A stretch of 64,000 bases of DNA from NCBI RefSeq assembly GCF_045062745.1, contig NZ_JBJGED010000010.1:1-64000 (forward strand), in the 5' to 3' direction. The position numbers were made by a program, and so were the translations under genes. Numbering within the stretch: the stretch's first letter is position 1; each line of letters opens with the position of its first letter. Source of the stretch: Paenibacillus_AA sp045062745 (lineage in GTDB: Bacteria; Bacillota; Bacilli; Paenibacillales; NBRC-103111). The notes under the pieces were generated by a model. It had not been told where the DNA came from. It was given only the letters and a program-made list of their open reading frames with translations, and ran no database searches. Below, one piece after another: positions 1 to 8,168 of this stretch.

Positions 1-664
1 AGTCGATCTCCATCAGCACGTCCGGAGAGACGGAGTAGCGCAGGAACAGCTCGTCCATCATGATCCGGTACCAGGTCCCCTTGGAAAAGTAGATCATCGG
101 CAGCTGCTGCAGATCGGCAATTTCGATCGACTCCCGCTGGCTCCAGGTGTGCCCGGCGGGCAGCACGAGACAGAGGTGGTCGTCGAACAGCGGCACGCAG
201 TTCAATTCGCTATGGTCGATACGCGAGGCGACGAGACCGAAATCGACCTGCTTGTCCTTCACCATCGACACGATCTCGTGCGTCTTGCCGGTCAACGCCT
301 TGATGTCGGTCTCCGGGTGATCCTTCATATAGAGGGCGATCAGATCCGGAAGCGTCGACTGAAGCGTCGTGAGGCTGGCTCCGATCTTAATGCTGCTCTT
401 GCCGGGCGTATGGTACTCGGCGATCGTCCGCAGCAGCTTCTCCTCTGACCGGCGCATCTCGAGCGCGGTCTCGTAGCAAATGTGCCCGATACGCGTCAGC
501 TCGAGCTTTTTGCCTTTGCGCTCGAACAGCAACACCCCGAGCTCCGCCTCCAACTGCCCAATTTTACGCGACAGGGCGGGCTGCGAAATATTCAACAGCT
601 GCGCGGCCTTGTTCAAGCTTTTGTGCTCCACAACTTTGGCGAAAACGTCCATGTTGGACAGCAT
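1..664 (-). CDS. LysR-family transcriptional regulator (C-terminus outside window)
   Basis: Reading the minus strand from an ATG at 664 gives an open frame to the window edge (221 residues, C-terminus missing). The first 60 residues are a winged helix-turn-helix of LysR type (NKAAQLLNISQPALSRKIGQLE), followed by the start of a periplasmic-binding-like effector domain (IKIGASLTTLQSTLPDLIALY). The start is supported by an AAGGAGG site 11 bases upstream. It is divergent from sdhCAB, with a 335-bp shared control region that holds a perfect palindrome. LysR regulators next to TCA-cycle genes often respond to a TCA metabolite (CcpC in Bacillus responds to citrate); that this one controls sdh is inference from position. 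Family assignment is firm, effector unknown. Confidence 0.9.
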   Translation of the reverse strand, partial: MLSNMDVFAKVVEHKSLNKAAQLLNISQPALSRKIGQLEAELGVLLFERKGKKLELTRIGHICYETALEMRRSEEKLLRTIAEYHTPGKSSIKIGASLTTLQSTLPDLIALYMKDHPETDIKALTGKTHEIVSMVKDKQVDFGLVASRIDHSELNCVPLFDDHLCLVLPAGHTWSQRESIEIADLQQLPMIYFSKGTWYRIMMDELFLRYSVSPDVLMEID

Positions 665-734
665 CGGGCGAACCCTCCTTTTCAAACGGCTCTTATGCAT
701 TTAGGTTATAAAAAATTATCCGATAATAGCATTT

Positions 735-746
735 CCCTTATAAGGG
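735..746. promoter_or_regulatory. 12-bp perfect palindrome, candidate LysR operator
   Basis: CCCTTATAAGGG reads the same on both strands and lies 71 bp upstream of the lysR start and 126 bp upstream of the sdh -35 box. AT-rich half sites ATAA/TTAT flank it (708-719 and 723-726). LysR regulators usually bind dyads in such divergent spacers, so this is a reasonable operator candidate, not a proven one. Confidence 0.4.
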
Positions 747-871
747 TAATAAGAGTAACATGGAGTTGTCAAATAAAGTTCACAACTATTGGTTAAAGCT
801 TGCATGATCTTGGGAAAATAGTGAGGTGTATGATCTGTATTTTCAGGACTTGTCGAAAACGTGACATTTTG

Positions 872-900
872 TTGACGCTTGTCGCACGCGAGAGTAAAAT
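872..900 (+). promoter_or_regulatory. Sigma-A promoter of sdhCAB
   Basis: TTGACG (872-877) and TAAAAT (895-900) are separated by 17 bp, close to the vegetative consensus. Transcription would start near 907 and give a leader of about 93 nt before sdhC. Confidence 0.65.
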
Positions 901-999
901 GGAAGATGTTTGTTTGGACCGGCCGTCCATGATCGCGGCCAGTAACGGTTTCTTCATTAGGAAAGCGTTATTCATTTTTGAGGGGGGAACTCTTTAACC

Positions 1000-1668
1000 A
1001 TGTCCGGAAATTCGTATTTGTACCGCAAGCTCCATTCCTTACTGGGCGTCATACCGGTCGGCCTCTTCTTGCTTCAGCACATGCTGTCGAACTATGAGGC
1101 ATTCCGCGGCGGAGCCGAAGGGCATCAAGCGTTCATCGACCGGGTTCACTGGCTGAATAGCCTGCCGCTTGTGCTGCTCTTGGAGATCGTCGGAATTTAT
1201 TTGCCAATTCTATACCATGGCGTTTACGGACTCTACGTAGCGTTCCAATCGAACAACAACGTGAACCGCTACGGCTACTTCCGCAATCTGCTCTTCACCC
1301 TGCAGCGGATTACCGGCGTAATTACGTTGATCTTCATCGTCTGGCACGTATTCGAGACGCGGATCCAAATTTTCCTGGGCAATACGACGCATGAAGAGCT
1401 GGGCGTGCTGATGCACGATATTTTCACGAACCCGCTATGGTTCACCTTGTACTTAATCGGGATAATCTGCGCCGTGTTCCACTTCAGCAACGGCATGTGG
1501 TCGTTTCTGGTCAGCTGGGGCATTACGGTCGGACCGCGGGCCCAACGTATTTCCACATACGTTTGGTTGGGCGTCTTTGTCGTGATGTCCGTGATGTTCA
1601 TCCTGACGATGATCGCCTTCATCGATCCGCAATTCCAAGACACCAGCGTGCTGGATTTGACTAAATAA
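1000..1668 (+). CDS. sdhC: Succinate dehydrogenase cytochrome b558 subunit
   Basis: A 222-residue integral membrane protein. It anchors the succinate:quinone oxidoreductase (complex II) to the membrane and carries heme b and the quinone site. The sequence has five hydrophobic segments, starting at LHSLLGVIPVGLFLLQH, with histidines inside or beside the helices (for example QHM, HGVYGLY, WHVFETR and HFSNGMW) that are the expected heme ligands of the Bacillus-type cytochrome b558. Length matches Bacillus SdhC (about 200 residues). It is the first gene of sdhC-sdhA-sdhB with a 17-bp gap to sdhA. A G-rich Shine-Dalgarno run (about 979-986) precedes the ATG at a rather long spacing. Confidence 0.96.
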   Translation: MSGNSYLYRKLHSLLGVIPVGLFLLQHMLSNYEAFRGGAEGHQAFIDRVHWLNSLPLVLLLEIVGIYLPILYHGVYGLYVAFQSNNNVNRYGYFRNLLFTLQRITGVITLIFIVWHVFETRIQIFLGNTTHEELGVLMHDIFTNPLWFTLYLIGIICAVFHFSNGMWSFLVSWGITVGPRAQRISTYVWLGVFVVMSVMFILTMIAFIDPQFQDTSVLDLTK

Positions 1669-1685
1669 AGGAGAGTGAACTTGCA

Positions 1686-3446
1686 ATGGCTAAATCGAAA
1701 TTGATTGTAGTAGGCGGAGGCTTGGCCGGGCTCATGGCGACGATCAAGGCTGCCGAAGCCGGGGTTCACGTCGACCTCTTTTCTCTTGTGCCGGTAAAAC
1801 GCTCCCACTCCGTGTGCGCGCAAGGCGGCATTAACGGCGCCGTGAACACGAAGGGCGAAGGCGACTCGCCGTGGGAGCATTTCGACGATACGATCTACGG
1901 CGGCGACTTCCTGGCGAACCAACCGCCCGTTAAGGCAATGTGCGAAGCCGCGCCGGGCATCATCCACTTGATGGACCGGATGGGCGTCATGTTCAGCCGG
2001 ACGTCCGAGGGCTTGCTCGACTTCCGCCGTTTCGGCGGTACGCAATATCACCGCACCGCGTTCGCGGGCGCGACGACCGGCCAACAGCTGCTGTACGCGC
2101 TGGACGAGCAAGTGCGCCGCTGGGAAGCGGCCGGCATCGTGACGAAATACGAGCACTGGGAGTTCACGTCCGTCGTGGTGGACGACGAGGGCGTATGCCG
2201 CGGCATTTCCGCTCAGGATCTGCGTACGATGGAAGTGAAGACGTTCCGCTCCGACGCTACAATTCTGGCGACCGGCGGACCTGGCATTATTTTCGGCAAA
2301 ACGACGAACTCGGTCATCAATACCGGGACAGCGGCAAGTGCAGTGTACCAGCAAGGCGTCACGTACGCGAACGGCGAATTCATCCAGATTCACCCGACCG
2401 CGATCCCGGGTGACGACAAGCTGCGCCTCATGTCCGAATCCGCGCGTGGCGAAGGCGGCCGGATCTGGACGTACAAGGACGGCAAGCCGTGGTACTTCCT
2501 CGAGGAGAAATACCCGGCATACGGGAACCTCGTGCCGCGGGACATCGCGACTCGCGAGATTTTCGACGTGTGCGTAGAGCAAAAGCTCGGCATCAACGGC
2601 GAGAACATGGTATACCTGGACTTGTCTCACAAGGATCCGAAGGAGCTGGACGTAAAGCTCGGCGGCATCATCGAGATCTACGAGAAGTTCATGGGCGACG
2701 ATCCGCGCAAAATCCCGATGAAGATTTTCCCGGCCGTTCACTATTCGATGGGCGGCATGTGGGTCGACTACAACCAAATGACGAACATTCCGGGGCTGTT
2801 CGCAGCCGGCGAATGCGAATACCAATACCACGGCGCGAACCGTCTCGGCGCGAACTCGCTCCTCTCTGCGATCTTCGGCGGGATGGTGTCGGGGCCGAAG
2901 GCCGTCGAATACATGAAGGGCTTGAAAAAATCGTCGGAAGACGTGGCGAGCTCGATATTCGATCGGGAGCAAAAGAAGCGGACGGACCAATACGAGTCGC
3001 TGCTCAAGCTGGACGGCACCGAGAACGCCTACGTCCTGCATAAAGAGCTCGGCGAGTGGATGACGAACAACATGACCGTCGTGCGAACCAACAAGAAGCT
3101 CGAAGAGACGATCAACAAGATCAAGGAACTGAAGGCCCGCTACAAGAAAATCAACATGACGGATACGGCCCGCTGGAACAACCAAGGCGTGGCGTTCACG
3201 CGCCAGCTGTGGAACATGCTGGAGCTGTCCGAAGCGATGACCGTCAGCGCCCTGAAGCGCGACGAGAGCCGCGGCGCGCACTACAAGCCGGAGTTCCCGG
3301 AACGGGACGACGAGCGGTTCATGAAGACGTCCTTGGCCAAGTGGACGCCGGAAGGACCCGAAATTTCGTATGAAGATGTAGACGTGTCGCTCATCAAGCC
3401 TCGCAAGCGCGACTACTCGACGGACAAGAAGAAAGGAGGGAACTGA
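1686..3446 (+). CDS. sdhA: Succinate dehydrogenase flavoprotein subunit
   Basis: A 586-residue flavoprotein that oxidises succinate to fumarate and links the TCA cycle to menaquinone. An N-terminal dinucleotide-binding motif (VVGGGLAGLMATIKAAEAG, residues 8-26) is followed by RSHSVCAQGG, where His41 is the residue expected to hold FAD covalently. Substrate-site motifs QIHPTAIPG, SARGEGGRIW and HYSMGGMWVD are present, as is the C-terminal domain NQGVAFTRQLWNMLELSEAM. Length equals Bacillus SdhA. GGAGAG lies upstream of the ATG, and the stop is 2 bp before sdhB, so translation is probably coupled. The long opposite-strand frame across it is an antisense shadow. Confidence 0.98.
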   Translation: MAKSKLIVVGGGLAGLMATIKAAEAGVHVDLFSLVPVKRSHSVCAQGGINGAVNTKGEGDSPWEHFDDTIYGGDFLANQPPVKAMCEAAPGIIHLMDRMGVMFSRTSEGLLDFRRFGGTQYHRTAFAGATTGQQLLYALDEQVRRWEAAGIVTKYEHWEFTSVVVDDEGVCRGISAQDLRTMEVKTFRSDATILATGGPGIIFGKTTNSVINTGTAASAVYQQGVTYANGEFIQIHPTAIPGDDKLRLMSESARGEGGRIWTYKDGKPWYFLEEKYPAYGNLVPRDIATREIFDVCVEQKLGINGENMVYLDLSHKDPKELDVKLGGIIEIYEKFMGDDPRKIPMKIFPAVHYSMGGMWVDYNQMTNIPGLFAAGECEYQYHGANRLGANSLLSAIFGGMVSGPKAVEYMKGLKKSSEDVASSIFDREQKKRTDQYESLLKLDGTENAYVLHKELGEWMTNNMTVVRTNKKLEETINKIKELKARYKKINMTDTARWNNQGVAFTRQLWNMLELSEAMTVSALKRDESRGAHYKPEFPERDDERFMKTSLAKWTPEGPEISYEDVDVSLIKPRKRDYSTDKKKGGN

Positions 3447-3448
3447 TC

Positions 3449-4201
3449 ATGGCCGAGACCAAGACAATTAAACTGTCGGTTACACGGCAGGACAGCCCCG
3501 ATTCCCAACCGTATACGGAAGACTTTGAGATCCCTTATCGCCCGAACATGAACGTGATCAGCGCGCTGATGGAGATTCAGCGCAATCCGGTCAACGCGCA
3601 AGGCAAGACGACGACCCCGGTCTGTTGGGAGTCGAACTGCCTGGAGGAAGTGTGCGGCGCCTGCTCGATGGTCATCAACGGCAAGGCACGCCAGGCTTGC
3701 TCCGCGCTCGTCGACAAGCTGGAGCAGCCGATTCGGATCAAGCCGATGGGCACGTTCAAGATCGTGCGCGACCTCGTGATCAACCGTCAGCGGATGTTCG
3801 ATTCACTGAAGCGCGTCAAAGCCTGGATTCCGATCGACGGTACGTACGATCTGGGACCAGGTCCTCGGATGGCCGAGACGAAGCGGCAATGGGCGTACGA
3901 GCTGTCCAAGTGCATGACGTGCGGAGTCTGCCTCGAGGTCTGCCCGAACGTGAACGACCGCAACAGCTTCATCGGCGCGGCGCCGATCTCGCAAGTCCGT
4001 CTGTTCAACGCGCATCCGACGGGCGAGATGAACAGGGAAGAGCGGCTGGACGCGCTGATGGAAGATGGCGGCATCGAAGGGTGCGGCAACTCGCAGAACT
4101 GTGTCCGCTCCTGTCCGAAGGGGATCCCGCTCACGACTTCGATTGCGGCGATCAACAAAGACACGACGAAGCATTTGTTCAAAAAATGGTTGAGTGTGTA
4201 A
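3449..4201 (+). CDS. sdhB: Succinate dehydrogenase iron-sulfur subunit
   Basis: A 250-residue electron-transfer subunit of complex II. Residues 1-110 are a plant-ferredoxin-like domain with the [2Fe-2S] cysteines C59, C64, C69, C72 and C84 (CWESNCLEEVCGAC). The C-terminal domain has CMTCGVCLEVCP and CGNSQNCVRSCPKG, which bind the other two clusters. The GGAGGG of its ribosome site sits inside the end of sdhA. It is the last gene of the operon; a hairpin with a T-run follows 30 bp after the stop. Confidence 0.97.
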   Translation: MAETKTIKLSVTRQDSPDSQPYTEDFEIPYRPNMNVISALMEIQRNPVNAQGKTTTPVCWESNCLEEVCGACSMVINGKARQACSALVDKLEQPIRIKPMGTFKIVRDLVINRQRMFDSLKRVKAWIPIDGTYDLGPGPRMAETKRQWAYELSKCMTCGVCLEVCPNVNDRNSFIGAAPISQVRLFNAHPTGEMNREERLDALMEDGGIEGCGNSQNCVRSCPKGIPLTTSIAAINKDTTKHLFKKWLSV

Positions 4202-4229
4202 ATATTAATGTGAAGTAATGTAACATAAA

Positions 4230-4270
4230 AATCGCCTTGTTCCCTCGTAATTGTGGAGCAAGGCGTTTTT
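4230..4270 (+). terminator. Intrinsic terminator after sdhB
   Basis: CGCCTTG (4233-4239) pairs with CAAGGCG (4259-4265), with extra TCC/GGA pairing inside, followed by TTTTT. A run of A on the other side could make it work on both strands. Confidence 0.75.
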
Positions 4271-4299
4271 GTGTTAGATTATATGACGTCAAAGCAGAA

Positions 4300-4314
4300 T
4301 GTAAACGTTTTACA
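4300..4314. promoter_or_regulatory. cre-like catabolite site (15-bp variant)
   Basis: TGTAAACGTTTTACA resembles the CcpA site TGWAANCGNTNWCA but carries one extra T in the right arm. It lies 36 bp upstream of the proposed -35 box of the sugar transporter operon. A second cre-like dyad is at 4476-4490. Confidence 0.4.
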
Positions 4315-4349
4315 ATCAAATTTTGGCTGATCAAACTTCGTTTTTGTCC

Positions 4350-4377
4350 TTTACAAACTACACGGATATGGTAATAT
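4350..4377 (+). promoter_or_regulatory. Promoter of ABC sugar transporter operon
   Basis: TTTACA (4350-4355) and TAATAT (4372-4377) are 16 bp apart. Transcription from about 4384 would give a leader of roughly 165 nt that includes the cre-like dyad at 4476-4490. Confidence 0.45.
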
Positions 4378-4475
4378 GAACATGTAAGATACCGCTTAGG
4401 TACAGGTATTTGTCGAAAAAGGAGGAATATTCCCACATCTTCCGGCATATTTATTGTTTGCGCTCCCTGATTCAA

Positions 4476-4490
4476 TTGTAAGCGCTTCAA
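4476..4490. promoter_or_regulatory. cre-like dyad in transporter leader
   Basis: TTGTAAGCGCTTCAA contains the AAGCGCTT core of CcpA/LacI-family operators. It lies downstream of the candidate promoter, so binding would act as a roadblock (catabolite repression). The regulator is inferred. Confidence 0.4.
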
Positions 4491-4549
4491 GGCAAGCAGC
4501 AGGTACAGTCATCCAATGTCCTACAAACACATTAGGAGGTCAACTCAGG

Positions 4550-6190
4550 ATGGTAAAAACAAGATCAAAGTGGGTCCCTGCATTAACTGCCTCTGTTCTG
4601 GTTGCGGGTATTGTCATCTCCGGCTGCTCTAAAGGCTCCGATTCTCCGAGCCCAAGCGGCGGTACAAACAAAGCCAGCGAAGAACGCATCAAAATGACGA
4701 TGTTCTATAACGAAGCCGGTATCAAGACGCCTCAAAGTCTGGATCGCAGCAACAATCCGCTCATTAAGATCGTGGAGGATTATGCGAACGTCGATCTAGA
4801 GTTCGACATTCCGCCTTATGCGGAGTATACCACTAAGCATAATCTGGTGCTCTCCTCCGGTAAGCTTCCGGACATTTTCCATTCGACAATTCCCGATGAG
4901 ACTTTTAAAGCCGCTCGTGATGGCGCTTTCATCGATTTGAAAAAATATTACGACAATTCTCCGATGCTGCAAAAGGTCGTGACTCCTGCCATGATGGAAC
5001 TCGGCAAGGATCCGGTCAGCGGCAAATATTTCCGAATTCCAATGGCCTATGACAAAGGGCCGCAAGGCTCAGGCGTACTGGCCCGTTACGACCTTGTTCA
5101 GAAGTACAACGACGGCAAATGGCCGGGCACCATCCCTGAATGGATCGACCTGATGAGGAAAATCAAGAAGGCCGAGCCGGATTCCGTTCCAATGGCGTTC
5201 CGGGTTATCGGGGACAACATGTTCAACTACGGCGGCGGCCCGATCTACTATATGTATGGCGCGGCTCCTTATAGCTACCGGATCGAAGGCGGCAAGGTAA
5301 TCCCGAACGTATTGACCGCGGAGTTCAAGGAAGCGTCCAAAGTGATGCGCGACCTGTACACGGAAGGCCTCCTCGACAAAGAGTTCGCTACATCCGACGG
5401 CACCAAATATTTCGCGAAAAAGGCAGAGAACAACGTCCTCTGGGAATGGAACGGAATGGACCAAATTCTTCCTGCTCAAGTATCCCTGACACTGCCTACC
5501 GCTACAGCCAATCAGAAAAAGCAGGTTTGGTCGGTTGCTCCTCCGCTCACCACTTATCCGGCTGTCGTGAAGGACAAAAAGTATGCTACCTACGGCGTGG
5601 CATTGCCGATCTCGGGCCATGGCCTCTATATTCCGGCCAGCAACAAAAATCCGGATCGCGCATTCAAGGTCATCGAGGGCTTCGCGCAAGATCAACTGCG
5701 GGATAAAATCTTCTGGGGCGATGAAGGCGATACGTACACGATGAAAGACGGCAAGCGTGTAGCGAATCCGGATAAGATGAGCGCCGAAGAACACGCTTGG
5801 AAACGGCAATATGCCTTCTTGTTCGGCTATACGGACGGTCAAGACGCGCAAAACGCCAACTTCGAAGCGAAGCTGGGCAAAGATATTTTCACCAACATCC
5901 AGAACGGGATGAAAGTCATTCAAAAAGAAGCCGAGAACATCGGGCTGGATGGCATGGTAGGCTACGCCGAGCCGGATGAAGTCCTGAAGAAGAACGCCGA
6001 AATTATGCAAGCGATCAACAAATTCACGACGGAATATATCATGAGCCGGATTTCGGAGCAAGAATTCAATGCCGCGATCGCCGATTGGGAGAAAAAATAC
6101 CGCGCGTTGAAATACGATCCGATGCAAAAATTCCTGGATGCCAACAAAGCCGATTTGATTAAGAAGGGCTACAAAAAAGCAGGCTGGTAA
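4550..6190 (+). CDS. ABC transporter substrate-binding lipoprotein (sugar/oligosaccharide)
   Basis: A 546-residue exported lipoprotein of the large LplA-like branch of family-1 solute-binding proteins. It captures a carbohydrate outside the cell and delivers it to the two permeases encoded next. The lipobox VISGC places the lipidated cysteine at residue 26 after a hydrophobic signal segment; a Ser/Gly/Pro-rich linker follows. The ATG at 4550 is chosen over an upstream in-frame start because AGGAGG lies 12 bases before it and the signal peptide starts there. Typical motifs of the branch are IVEDYANVDLEFDIPPYAEY near residue 75 and SGKLPDI near 105. No ATPase gene is linked; transporters of this type usually use a shared MsmX-like ATPase. 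Substrate unknown. Confidence 0.93.
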   Translation: MVKTRSKWVPALTASVLVAGIVISGCSKGSDSPSPSGGTNKASEERIKMTMFYNEAGIKTPQSLDRSNNPLIKIVEDYANVDLEFDIPPYAEYTTKHNLVLSSGKLPDIFHSTIPDETFKAARDGAFIDLKKYYDNSPMLQKVVTPAMMELGKDPVSGKYFRIPMAYDKGPQGSGVLARYDLVQKYNDGKWPGTIPEWIDLMRKIKKAEPDSVPMAFRVIGDNMFNYGGGPIYYMYGAAPYSYRIEGGKVIPNVLTAEFKEASKVMRDLYTEGLLDKEFATSDGTKYFAKKAENNVLWEWNGMDQILPAQVSLTLPTATANQKKQVWSVAPPLTTYPAVVKDKKYATYGVALPISGHGLYIPASNKNPDRAFKVIEGFAQDQLRDKIFWGDEGDTYTMKDGKRVANPDKMSAEEHAWKRQYAFLFGYTDGQDAQNANFEAKLGKDIFTNIQNGMKVIQKEAENIGLDGMVGYAEPDEVLKKNAEIMQAINKFTTEYIMSRISEQEFNAAIADWEKKYRALKYDPMQKFLDANKADLIKKGYKKAGW

Positions 6191-6226
6191 TCGGCAAAAC
6201 ATCAGAGTTCCGGGAGGTGCCCACAC

Positions 6227-7171
6227 TTGCGAGAAACTGTCGCGGTTCAGGCGGGTACGGTAAAGCCTAAGAGAGGCAGGATGCGACCTCGGTCGCTCCT
6301 GTCGCTTTACCTCTTATTCGCGCCAACAGCTATCCTGCTGTTCGTATTCAACTACATGCCGATGTATGGCATCGTCATCTCCTTCCAGGACTATTCGGTG
6401 TTCAAGGGCATCATGAATAGCGATTGGGTAGGGTTCAAGCACTACGAGTACTTCCTGAAGGACGACAAGTTTTGGTCCATCATGAAGAACACGCTGATCA
6501 TCAACTGTTATGACATTATTTTCGGGTTTACGTCTCCGATTATTTTTGCCTTGCTCGCCAATGAATTGTATCAAAAAACGTTCAAGCGCGTCATGCAGAC
6601 CGTCTCCTATTTACCCCACTTTTTATCTTGGATCGTCGTTGCCGGTATTTTCAACCAAGTACTGTCTCCGACAACCGGTCTTTTCAACACCTTCATCGGG
6701 TGGTTCGGATTCGAGCCCCATTATTTTATGACCGACCCTAGCATATTCCGGGGGATTCTGGTATTCGCGGACATTTGGAAAGGTGTAGGATGGTCGGCCA
6801 TTCTATATTTCGCCGTGATTGCAGGCATTGACAGTTCCTTGTACGAAGCAGCCTGGATCGATGGCGCCAGCCGCTGGAAACAGACCCTGTATATCACAAT
6901 ACCGCATCTGATGCCGATGATCGTGCTGCTCTTCCTGCTGAAGATTGCGCACATCTTCGGAATCGGCTTCGAACGCGTGTTCCTGATGCAGAACCCGCTC
7001 GTCTATGAAGTGTCGGACGTAATCAGTACGTACGTATACCGTACCGGGGTCGAGTTATCGCAGTACAGCTTTACCACGGCCATCAGCTTCGCACAGAGCG
7101 TACTCGGCTTTATCCTTCTCGTAACATCCAACTGGGTGTCCAAAAAGTGGATGGGCATGGGTATGTACTAG
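6227..7171 (+). CDS. ABC sugar transporter permease (LplB-like)
   Basis: A 314-residue inner-membrane permease with six predicted membrane helices. The N-terminal FNYMPMYGIVISFQDYSVFKG is the hallmark of the LplB/YteP branch. The conserved cytoplasmic EAA-type loop, which docks to the ATPase, is at DSSLYEAAWIDGASRWKQTLYITIPHLMP. The start is TTG, 8 bases after GGGAGGTG. It lies 36 bp downstream of the binding-protein gene and pairs with the next permease. Confidence 0.93.
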   Translation: MRETVAVQAGTVKPKRGRMRPRSLLSLYLLFAPTAILLFVFNYMPMYGIVISFQDYSVFKGIMNSDWVGFKHYEYFLKDDKFWSIMKNTLIINCYDIIFGFTSPIIFALLANELYQKTFKRVMQTVSYLPHFLSWIVVAGIFNQVLSPTTGLFNTFIGWFGFEPHYFMTDPSIFRGILVFADIWKGVGWSAILYFAVIAGIDSSLYEAAWIDGASRWKQTLYITIPHLMPMIVLLFLLKIAHIFGIGFERVFLMQNPLVYEVSDVISTYVYRTGVELSQYSFTTAISFAQSVLGFILLVTSNWVSKKWMGMGMY

Positions 7172-7209
7172 AATAGACGGCGATAGACACAAGGAGGTGG
7201 CGAGAACCC

Positions 7210-8085
7210 ATGTTGAATTACAGAAGTCCAGGACGATATGTATTTCAGACCTTTAACTATGCGTTTTTTATCATATTCTCGATCTCGATTCTGGTACCAT
7301 TCATCAACGCACTGGCCATCTCGTTCAGCAGCTTTGCCGCGTTGACGGAAAAAAGAGTGAGTTTATGGCCGGTAGAGTTCCAACTGGATTCCTACATTAA
7401 GCTGGCGGGCAACTATACGTTCCTGCGATCCGCGGCGAATACGATAGGGCTCACAATCGTGCAAACCGCGCTCAGCGTAATCCTATCGTTAAGCGCCGCA
7501 TATGCGATCTCTCACAAGTATTTCAGAGGCAAAAAAATCGCGATGACGTATATCTTGATCACGATGTTTTTCAGCGGCGGCTTGATTCCTTCGTACTTGC
7601 TCGTGAATAATCTGGGGCTCAACAACACGTATTGGGCGATTATTTTGCCCGGGCTGGTCAGCCCCTTCTACATCATTGTGTATAAGAACGTGATCGACCA
7701 AATGCACAAGGAAATCCTGGAATCCGCCGAGATGGACGGAGCCGGAGAGTTCTCTTTGCTCTTCCGGATTGTCTTGCCACTCGTGCTCCCGATGACCATG
7801 GCGTTCGTTATCTTCAGTGCGGTGGCCTATTGGAACGAATGGTTCAGCGTGCTCCTCTATATCAAGGACAAATCCATGTGGACGCTGCAGTACCAGTTGA
7901 GAGGCATCCTGTCTTTTGCCCGCTTGGAGGACACGACCGTCAATCCGCCGGGCGAGCAGATTATCCATCCCGATAATCTGAAGATGGCTGCGCTCATGTT
8001 GACGACGCTGCCGATCATCTGCATTTATCCGTTCCTGCAAAAATATTTCATTCACGGCCAATTCGTAGGAGCGGTGAAAGGGTAA
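7210..8085 (+). CDS. ABC sugar transporter permease (YtcP/LplC-like)
   Basis: A 291-residue permease, the partner of the preceding one. Six hydrophobic helices are visible; the EAA-type ATPase-docking loop is at HKEILESAEMDGAGEFSLLFRIVLPLVLP. The C-terminus (YPFLQKYFIHGQFVGAVKG) is typical of the family. AAGGAGGTGG precedes the ATG. The gene ends 28 bp before a strong terminator, which closes the three-gene transporter operon. Confidence 0.94.
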   Translation: MLNYRSPGRYVFQTFNYAFFIIFSISILVPFINALAISFSSFAALTEKRVSLWPVEFQLDSYIKLAGNYTFLRSAANTIGLTIVQTALSVILSLSAAYAISHKYFRGKKIAMTYILITMFFSGGLIPSYLLVNNLGLNNTYWAIILPGLVSPFYIIVYKNVIDQMHKEILESAEMDGAGEFSLLFRIVLPLVLPMTMAFVIFSAVAYWNEWFSVLLYIKDKSMWTLQYQLRGILSFARLEDTTVNPPGEQIIHPDNLKMAALMLTTLPIICIYPFLQKYFIHGQFVGAVKG

Positions 8086-8112
8086 CCGGGCAAAGGAAGC
8101 AAGCGAAAAGAA

Positions 8113-8136
8113 GGGGACCGAGGAGGTCCCTTTTTT
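8113..8136 (+). terminator. Intrinsic terminator after transporter operon
   Basis: GGGACC (8114-8119), loop GAGGA, GGTCCC (8125-8130), then TTTTTT. It separates the permeases from the propeller gene, which could still be reached by read-through. Confidence 0.8.
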
Positions 8137-8168
8137 ACGGAAAAAAGTTCTTCGGAGGTGTTCCAAGC

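Noticed and set aside
1275..3281. 668-codon open frame on the minus strand
   Set aside because: It is antisense to sdhC/sdhA, has the Arg/His/Ala-rich composition of shadow frames in GC-rich DNA and lacks a ribosome site.
4288..4377. GTCAA-type regulator site before the first ABC operon
   Set aside because: GTCAAAGC at 4289 has no second copy 21 bp away and is not 37 or 58 bp from the -10 box.
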